From: Paenibacillus pini JCM 16418
GTDB lineage: Bacteria > Bacillota > Bacilli > Paenibacillales > Paenibacillaceae
Assembly: GCF_000576305.1 (NCBI RefSeq)
Contig: NZ_BAVZ01000010.1
Span: 1 to 64,000, forward strand
Reading direction: 5' to 3'
Length of the DNA: 64,000 nucleotides
The notes under the pieces are model-generated. The model was not told the DNA's origin. It did not search any database and was given only the letters and a program-made list of their open reading frames with translations. The translations under genes and the position numbers were made by a program. This document shows, piece after piece, positions 58,664 through 64,000 of the stretch. Position 1 is the stretch's first letter. The number at the start of each line of letters is the position of its first letter.

Positions 58664-59644
58664 ATGAAAAGCGCCATTGAGGTGCGTCATCTAGTGAAAA
58701 ACTTTGAGTATTACAAGAAAGAAATTGGCATGCGGCAATCTCTCAAAAATCTTTTTTTTCGTGAAAAACTAGTAAAAGAAGCTGTGAATAATGTCTCATT
58801 TTCCATTGCAGAGGGTGAAGTGGTTGGTTTTCTTGGCCCTAATGGTGCGGGGAAGAGCACGACTCTCAAAATGCTCTCGGGTATCCTACATCCGACTTCA
58901 GGCAGTGTAAATGTTTTCGGCTATACTCCTTGGGAGCGTAAGAAGCAATTCAAACAAATATTCTCCATCGTTATGGGTCAGAAAAGCCAGTTGTGGCCTG
59001 ATTTACCTGCGGGGGAATCTATTTTTTTGAATAAGTGCATTTATCAGGTGCCTGATGCGGATTACCGACGAACGCTTGATGAGTTGTCCGAGCTATTAGA
59101 TGTCAAAGAACTACTGGGTGTGCAGGTACGAAGGCTGTCCTTTGGAGAGCGGATGAAGATGGAGCTTATTGCCTCCTTAATTCACAAGCCAAAGCTGATG
59201 TTTCTCGACGAACCTACAATTGGGCTGGATATTATTTCGCAGCGCGCCGTTCGTAATTTTCTAAAATATTATAATGAGCAATATCGTGCTACGGTCATCT
59301 TAACGAGTCATTATATGAGGGACATTGAGGATCTTTGTCCAAGGGCCATCCTTATTAACTCGGGCACTATTGTATACGACGGTGAGCTTAAAAAGATTAA
59401 TACGCATCAAGATGAGAAAAAGTTGATCAAGCTACATTTTTCCGAATATACAACCTTGGAGCTGCTAAAGGAATTCGGAGATGTGAAGGAATTTGACGGT
59501 TTTTATGCTGAGATTGAAGTAAAGAAAGAGGAAGTCAGAGTAAGTATGCAGCATTTCTTGTATCGATTTCCTGTCGTCGATTTCACGATTGAGGAGCTGA
59601 CGATTGAAGAAGGAATTGCCAAACTTTATAGAGGTAGCGCATGA
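58664..59644 (+). CDS. ABC-2 type exporter ATPase
   Basis: Cytoplasmic ATPase of about 326 residues from ATG 58664 (GAGAGAGGG eight bases upstream; ATG 58658 is too close). Walker A is GFLGPNGAGKSTTLKML near residue 62, the signature is the variant LSFGERMKMELI instead of LSGGQ, and Walker B is LMFLDEPTIGLD followed by SHYMRDIEDLC. It is the NatA-like type that pairs with DUF990 permeases. It overlaps the next gene by four bases (ATGA) and begins the operon running off the window. Confidence 0.92.
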   Translation: MKSAIEVRHLVKNFEYYKKEIGMRQSLKNLFFREKLVKEAVNNVSFSIAEGEVVGFLGPNGAGKSTTLKMLSGILHPTSGSVNVFGYTPWERKKQFKQIFSIVMGQKSQLWPDLPAGESIFLNKCIYQVPDADYRRTLDELSELLDVKELLGVQVRRLSFGERMKMELIASLIHKPKLMFLDEPTIGLDIISQRAVRNFLKYYNEQYRATVILTSHYMRDIEDLCPRAILINSGTIVYDGELKKINTHQDEKKLIKLHFSEYTTLELLKEFGDVKEFDGFYAEIEVKKEEVRVSMQHFLYRFPVVDFTIEELTIEEGIAKLYRGSA

Positions 59645-60447
59645 CGAGGAATAAATATGTGGTTGCTTTTCGGATTGGTTTTCAGAGCTCACTTGAGTAC
59701 CGATTTAACTTCTTTCTGTCACTACTAAGCGCAGCCTTCCCGATGATTGTGCAATATTATATGTGGACTGCGGTATATGCAAATGCTGGGGAGAAGGATG
59801 TATTCGGATATTCGTATCGCGAGATGATTATGTATACCATTCTAGCTGCTGTTGTTTCAAAGCTGGTGATTTCGAATATTGAGAGTTCTATTGCTGAAGA
59901 TATTAAGAGTGGTGGACTGAACAAGTATATCATCCAGCCAATATACTATTTTGGTTTTCGGATTAGCTCCTATATTGGACAGCGACTTATGTATTTCACG
60001 ATCTCTTTATGCATCATACTTGCTTTAACCTACATATTAAATACATTTTATAGCCTTAAAACGGAAGAAGAACGAATACTTATCTTTTGTCTGTCTATCA
60101 TTTTGTCTGTTATTCTTAGCTTTTTAATTTCGTATGCTATCTGTGCCTGTGCATTCTGGCTATCAGAAATATCTTACTTCTTCGTAGTAACGAGTTTACT
60201 GATTAATATGATGAGTGGTGGGATATTTCCCTTAGAAATATTCGGAGAGCGGCTGCAGCAGATATTTCGATTACTGCCCTTCCATTACTTGATCTACTTT
60301 CCGGTCAATGTATTGAGTGGCAAAATATCGGGGCATCAGATCTGGCAGGGGATTATGGGACAGGGGGTATGGATCATTTTGTTGCTACTCATCTGTCATT
60401 TGGTCTGGAAGCGGGGAATGAAAAGGTATCTGGGGTTAGGAGGCTAA
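59641..60447 (+). CDS. ABC-2 permease, DUF990 family (first)
   Basis: Membrane protein of 268 residues with about six hydrophobic segments. RIGFQSSLEYRFNFFLSLLSAAFPMIVQYYMW, the SIAEDIKSGGLNKYIIQPIYY motif and SGGIFPLEIFGERLQ are family hallmarks of ABC2_membrane_6 (DUF990). It forms half of the exporter channel with the next gene. The cargo is unknown; the downstream ligase and glycosyltransferase suggest a peptide- or sugar-like product. Confidence 0.9.
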   Translation: MTRNKYVVAFRIGFQSSLEYRFNFFLSLLSAAFPMIVQYYMWTAVYANAGEKDVFGYSYREMIMYTILAAVVSKLVISNIESSIAEDIKSGGLNKYIIQPIYYFGFRISSYIGQRLMYFTISLCIILALTYILNTFYSLKTEEERILIFCLSIILSVILSFLISYAICACAFWLSEISYFFVVTSLLINMMSGGIFPLEIFGERLQQIFRLLPFHYLIYFPVNVLSGKISGHQIWQGIMGQGVWIILLLLICHLVWKRGMKRYLGLGG

Positions 60448-60452
60448 ACCAC

Positions 60453-61301
60453 TTGAACTTTGTCATTGAAATGCGAAGACATTTGTACATCCTTATGCTA
60501 TTCGCAAAGAACTCTATCATTTCGCAGATGGAATACCGTGCTAACTTTGTTACGGGTATTTTTGTGGAGGCGGCTTTTCTTGTCGCTAAGCTGTTGTATG
60601 TGGTAGTGGTGTACAAAACGAATATACATATTGATGGATTAACACCCGATACGATTCTAATGTTTATGGGGACGCATATTCTGCTTACGGGTATTTATAT
60701 GGGGCTTTTCTTCAACAATTTCCAACGTTTAACGGAGTATGTTCGTACGGGAATGCTCGATTTAATGATCGTGAAGCCCATTTCACTGCAATTTTTAGTC
60801 TCGGTGAGACATATCGAAGTGGGAATGCCGATTCCGAATATCATCGCAGGATCCATTATGGTCTCCATCGGATGGAGTGCTTCGGATATTCCATTTACGC
60901 TACTTAACATACTGCTATTTATTATCTTTATCTTTATCGCTACAATCTTGACCTACTGCATCATGATTATTCCTCCTTTGCTGTCCTTCTGGTTTGTGAA
61001 TACATCGGCGGCCAGTGAAATTTCTTATTCGGTGTGGGACGCAAACAACATGCCTAAATTGATCTACAACAAATGGATACAACGAATTGGAACATTCATT
61101 ATTCCTGTATTTATTGTTACAAATTATGCACCTCTAATTGTCCTTCATAAACTAACTAAGGTTGAAATGGTATGGGGTATACTGGCGCCACTGATATTCT
61201 TCATGCTCATACGCATGCTGTGGAAGCAAGCCTTAAAGTATATAGCAGTTCAAACCTGTAATTTTGGTTGTTTGAGAAAAGGTGAGGAGGAAAGTCTATG
61301 A
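60453..61301 (+). CDS. ABC-2 permease, DUF990 family (second)
   Basis: Second exporter permease, about 282 residues from TTG 60453, which has AGGAGG ten bases upstream. An ATG at 60471 is also possible; in-frame upstream codons to 60369 overlap the first permease and have no site. SIISQMEYRANFVTGIFVEAAFLVAK and LTEYVRTGMLDLMIVKPIS match the same family as its neighbour, with about six membrane segments. It ends in the four-base ATGA overlap with the ATP-grasp gene. Confidence 0.88.
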   Translation: MNFVIEMRRHLYILMLFAKNSIISQMEYRANFVTGIFVEAAFLVAKLLYVVVVYKTNIHIDGLTPDTILMFMGTHILLTGIYMGLFFNNFQRLTEYVRTGMLDLMIVKPISLQFLVSVRHIEVGMPIPNIIAGSIMVSIGWSASDIPFTLLNILLFIIFIFIATILTYCIMIIPPLLSFWFVNTSAASEISYSVWDANNMPKLIYNKWIQRIGTFIIPVFIVTNYAPLIVLHKLTKVEMVWGILAPLIFFMLIRMLWKQALKYIAVQTCNFGCLRKGEEESL

Positions 61302-62581
61302 ATGACTATCGTATTCATTTAGAACCATTTCGTATGGCGAGACCCCCATTTGTTCTATGGCTTGCGAATATTAATGAGGACCAAAGCTGGAATGAGACTG
61401 CGTTATTTCCTTCATTTGTGAAATCACAGCGATCAACGCTAATTGAACAGCAGGAACAGCAGCTGCTCTGGATAGCTGAGCCACAGGATGTCGTTTGGCT
61501 ACTGCATCCACTTGATCCACAATATTTAGAATATGTAAAGAGTCATCGTGATCAGCTTCCGCACATCTGCGTGACTACAGATACAGGCGAGGTAGCCGAT
61601 TTTGTGGAGAGGGTTTCAACGGAGCCCCCTACTTTTATGCCTTTTATGCTGACCTCAGCATTTGTCACATTGGCTGAGCAATATGGATGGCATTTAATCC
61701 ATTCCAATGTGAATGTCGTGAAGCAAGTGAACAGTAAGTATGTCACGAGAAGACTGGCAGAAGAACATGGATTTGCTATAACGAAGGGCAAATTCTGCTA
61801 CAACCCGCAAGAGCTTATTGAAGCTTACAATCAAATGCGGGCTGAAGGATTTACGAAGACGGTGCTGAAACAAGCTTATGGTTCCTCCGGCAAAGGTCTA
61901 ACGATTATTGAGAGTGAGGACAAATTTAGGCAGGTATCATCGTATATTCGAAAGCGGTTTGATCGTTTTGAATTATTATTGGAAGCATGGCACCCCACAA
62001 AGCATTCTCTAAATGCACAGCTATGGATGGATCAGAATTCTGTTAACCTGCTCGCAGTGACTGAGCAGAGAATTAATGATTACGGAGTATACATTGGCAC
62101 GAATTATACCCCTCATTATGATGTTGCCATCATGGATGAATATCGAGCAGAAATGCTGAGATTAGGAGCCGTACTGAGGCAGTGCGGTTACGCAGGAATT
62201 GCAGGTGTTGACTCCATTCTTGATGAACAAGATCATCTATACCCGGTTATTGAAATTAACGGAAGATTTACACAGGTTACCTATTTACTTCCCTTTATCG
62301 AATCATTACTTCCCTCCTATACCTATATTGAGAGCCGCTATATACAGATGGAGACAAGTGATACGCACACTTTTGAGGATATCCAATCTAGATTTAAAAT
62401 AGAGCTTCAGCCTGATGCGGACAACCTATTTACCATCTACACATTTGCTTTCGACCATCAACCACACATGAATGTATATCGTATCTTCATACTATTTTAC
62501 GGTAATGAAGCCGCCAAGCTAAGTGATATGCTGGACAAGTTTGGACGGATCACCATGCTTCAAGGAGGGGTGTGCTCTTGA
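61298..62581 (+). CDS. ATP-grasp ligase
   Basis: Cytoplasmic ATP-dependent carboxylate-amine (or thiol) ligase of 427 residues. The N-terminal ~145 residues look like a pre-ATP-grasp Rossmann-like domain. The ATP-grasp loop is KQAYGSSGKGLTII near residues 190-203, the linker strand is LLLEAWHPTKHS, and the metal-binding end is PVIEINGRFTQVTYL near residues 315-328. Such enzymes join amino acids to acceptors as acyl phosphates. Next to an acyl carrier protein, loading of an amino acid onto that carrier is a reasonable guess, as BtrJ does onto BtrI in butirosin synthesis, but the substrate is unknown. The start overlaps the previous gene by four bases. Confidence 0.87.
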   Translation: MNDYRIHLEPFRMARPPFVLWLANINEDQSWNETALFPSFVKSQRSTLIEQQEQQLLWIAEPQDVVWLLHPLDPQYLEYVKSHRDQLPHICVTTDTGEVADFVERVSTEPPTFMPFMLTSAFVTLAEQYGWHLIHSNVNVVKQVNSKYVTRRLAEEHGFAITKGKFCYNPQELIEAYNQMRAEGFTKTVLKQAYGSSGKGLTIIESEDKFRQVSSYIRKRFDRFELLLEAWHPTKHSLNAQLWMDQNSVNLLAVTEQRINDYGVYIGTNYTPHYDVAIMDEYRAEMLRLGAVLRQCGYAGIAGVDSILDEQDHLYPVIEINGRFTQVTYLLPFIESLLPSYTYIESRYIQMETSDTHTFEDIQSRFKIELQPDADNLFTIYTFAFDHQPHMNVYRIFILFYGNEAAKLSDMLDKFGRITMLQGGVCS

Positions 62582-63684
62582 ACGAGACCATAACACTTCT
62601 TAGCGCAGGAAATTCACTGGGTGTTTATATACCAGCCAAGCTTCTTCAATTACAGCTCCGAGATCAAGGCATTCATACAGATATTTATATGCTTGAGCAT
62701 TTGTACGACCATGAGACATTAGATAAAATTCCACGATATCGTAAGGCATTCCATGATAGCTTTGCTGTTGCCAAGATGGGCTATAAGCTCGCGAAGGACA
62801 GCCGCGAGACCTTCGATGAGGATCATGTCGTGATGCTTCTACATGAATGGAAGCAATCTGGAAGAAGGAGGTTTATTGCCCTTACGGGGTTCTGGATTCC
62901 GATTCTAGAACGCTACCGGGAGATGATGGGGGCAGTAGATGTAGATATCAGACTTATTCGTTTGGATGCAAGCCACACCCCCTCATTCTCGGTATATGGG
63001 AAGGCATGTGATGCGTTTAACAATGTGTGGCTATATCCAGTCGGGGAGAATCGAATTGCCCAAACGATTGCGGTTAGCGAGGAGGAGCCGGTTCCATTTC
63101 AGGATCGAACACAGCGTTATCTGATTCATGGTGGTGGTTGGGGAATCGGTACCTATAAGGACAAAATTTCGGAGCTTACGGCGAGTGGTATTTCATTAAA
63201 TATCATCGCCTACTATAACGAGGATCTTACATCTGATTCGGCTGATTTGCCCGAGTCCGTATCCCACCGTTATTTCATGTTAGATCCATCCTGGAGTCCT
63301 TGGCAACGTAATTCGTCTAATGAGTTTGATTTTCCACCGTTTGCTGAAATAAAGCAGGGGGAGGATTGCACATTTGAAACGAGTGGTAACTATCCGAAGG
63401 CATTCGAGCTGATGCGCCATTCTACAGGGATTATAAGTAAGCCAGGGGGCGCGACATTGTTAGATTCATTGGCTTCTGCCACGCCTTTAATTTTTCTGGA
63501 GCCTTTCGGAGATCATGAACGAGCGAATGCACATCTCTGGGTATCTCTTGGATTAGGGATAAGCTATGACGCCTGGAAAGAGCAAGACTTTGCAGTAAGT
63601 GTCTTGGAGAGTATTCACCATAATCTCAGGAATGCAGCGTACAAAGCCAACAATTTGGTGAGCAATATTACGAATGGGAGGTGA
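62578..63684 (+). CDS. GT-B glycosyltransferase-like protein (MurG/UGT-like)
   Basis: About 368 residues from TTG 62578, with AAGGAGGGG eight bases upstream; GTG 62572 is too close. The TTGA overlap with the ATP-grasp gene implies coupled translation. The N terminus LLSAGNSLGVYIPAKLL and the C-terminal block IISKPGGATLLDSLASATPLIFLEPFGDHERANAHLW match the nucleotide-sugar-binding half of GT-B enzymes. The middle segment YLIHGGGWGIGTYKDKI fits the inter-domain GG loop. Donor and acceptor are unknown. Confidence 0.82.
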   Translation: MNETITLLSAGNSLGVYIPAKLLQLQLRDQGIHTDIYMLEHLYDHETLDKIPRYRKAFHDSFAVAKMGYKLAKDSRETFDEDHVVMLLHEWKQSGRRRFIALTGFWIPILERYREMMGAVDVDIRLIRLDASHTPSFSVYGKACDAFNNVWLYPVGENRIAQTIAVSEEEPVPFQDRTQRYLIHGGGWGIGTYKDKISELTASGISLNIIAYYNEDLTSDSADLPESVSHRYFMLDPSWSPWQRNSSNEFDFPPFAEIKQGEDCTFETSGNYPKAFELMRHSTGIISKPGGATLLDSLASATPLIFLEPFGDHERANAHLWVSLGLGISYDAWKEQDFAVSVLESIHHNLRNAAYKANNLVSNITNGR

Positions 63685-63766
63685 GGCTGACTCGTCATGC
63701 TGAGAGATTCGTGCAATAGGCTAAGACCGTATTACCGGAGTGGTACAAATAAAAGGAGGAATTGAT

Positions 63767-64000
63767 ATGATCCAAACCGTTATGAATATTTTATGTGATA
63801 TTAAGGAATCTCCTGAGTTGATGTCCAAGCTAACGCCTCAGACGGATATTATTCACGGTGTTGGTTTGGACTCCTTGCAAATGATTAATTTTGTGTTGGC
63901 ATTAGAAGATGCCTTTGATCTTGAAATAGACTTTGAGACGTTCGACTATGAGCATATGGGTACGATCGAGTCGCTCGTCCTTTTCCTGATGAGAGAGAAC
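63767..64000 (+). CDS. Acyl carrier protein, truncated by the window end
   Basis: At least 78 residues from ATG 63767, with a strong AAGGAGG 7 bases upstream, running off the window without a stop. The phosphopantetheine site is Ser36 in GVGLDSLQMINFVLALED, and the acidic helix III region (FDLEIDFETFDYEHMGTIESL) fits a discrete carrier of the ACP/PCP/AcpP-like type. It follows the glycosyltransferase-like gene by 82 bases. It implies that an acyl or aminoacyl group is carried as a thioester in this pathway. Confidence 0.88.
   Translation, partial: MIQTVMNILCDIKESPELMSKLTPQTDIIHGVGLDSLQMINFVLALEDAFDLEIDFETFDYEHMGTIESLVLFLMREN

Overview
The window reads as a chromosomal segment of a low-to-mid GC Firmicute, most likely Paenibacillus or a close relative. 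Gene order in the first 47 kb follows the core synteny known from Bacillus: hprK-lgt-ppaX-yvoF-his, TPR protein-trxB, rapZ-mgfK-whiA-HPr, clpP, tRNA-Arg, cggR-gapA-pgk-tpiA-gpmI-eno, secG-rnr-smpB-ssrA. The tmRNA tag (GKQQNNYALAA), the SLH surface protein and the copper-amine-oxidase-like/DUF3298 secreted protein also fit Paenibacillaceae. The genus call is an inference from layout and family resemblance, not from a search.

Layout. 61-840: eight tRNA genes (Ser, Met, Val, Thr, Asp, Phe, Tyr, Lys) closed by a terminator. 1-3.4 kb: a PucR-type regulator and an MsmX/UgpC-type sugar ABC ATPase. 3.6-6.8 kb: HPr kinase, Lgt, PpaX and a YvoF-like acetyltransferase. 6.9-8.2 kb: a membrane acyltransferase. 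8.4-17 kb: the complete histidine pathway (hisZGDBHAFIE, hisJ) with prs, which makes the PRPP consumed by HisG. 17-24.6 kb: TPR protein, trxB, glucokinase, rapZ, mgfK, whiA and an HPr paralogue that keeps the PTS histidine. 24.7-34 kb: accessory genes (chemoreceptor, SIMPL protein, potABCD polyamine importer, a DUF2087/GIY-YIG fusion, a DUF3298 protein). 34-47 kb: clpP with a CtsR box, tRNA-Arg, the glycolytic block under a CggR-type operator, then secG, rnr, smpB and ssrA.

After ssrA the window becomes accessory: a chitin-type LPMO with FN3 and carbohydrate-binding modules, a domain-swapped GH3 glycosidase, an ECF sigma/anti-sigma pair, an SLH-anchored surface protein, an amidohydrolase, a Bax-inhibitor-like membrane protein and, from 58.66 kb to the window end, a tightly packed operon. 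That operon encodes an ABC-2 exporter (ATPase plus two DUF990-type permeases), an ATP-grasp ligase, a GT-B glycosyltransferase-like protein and an acyl carrier protein cut by the window edge. It looks like the start of an uncharacterised natural-product pathway and is the best candidate for a new system.

One caution applies to the whole window. Five conserved protein genes and two tRNA genes each carry one or two single-base indels that are repaired exactly by adding or removing one base. Most are one-base losses, several in short homopolymers. This pattern suggests residual sequencing error more than true gene decay.
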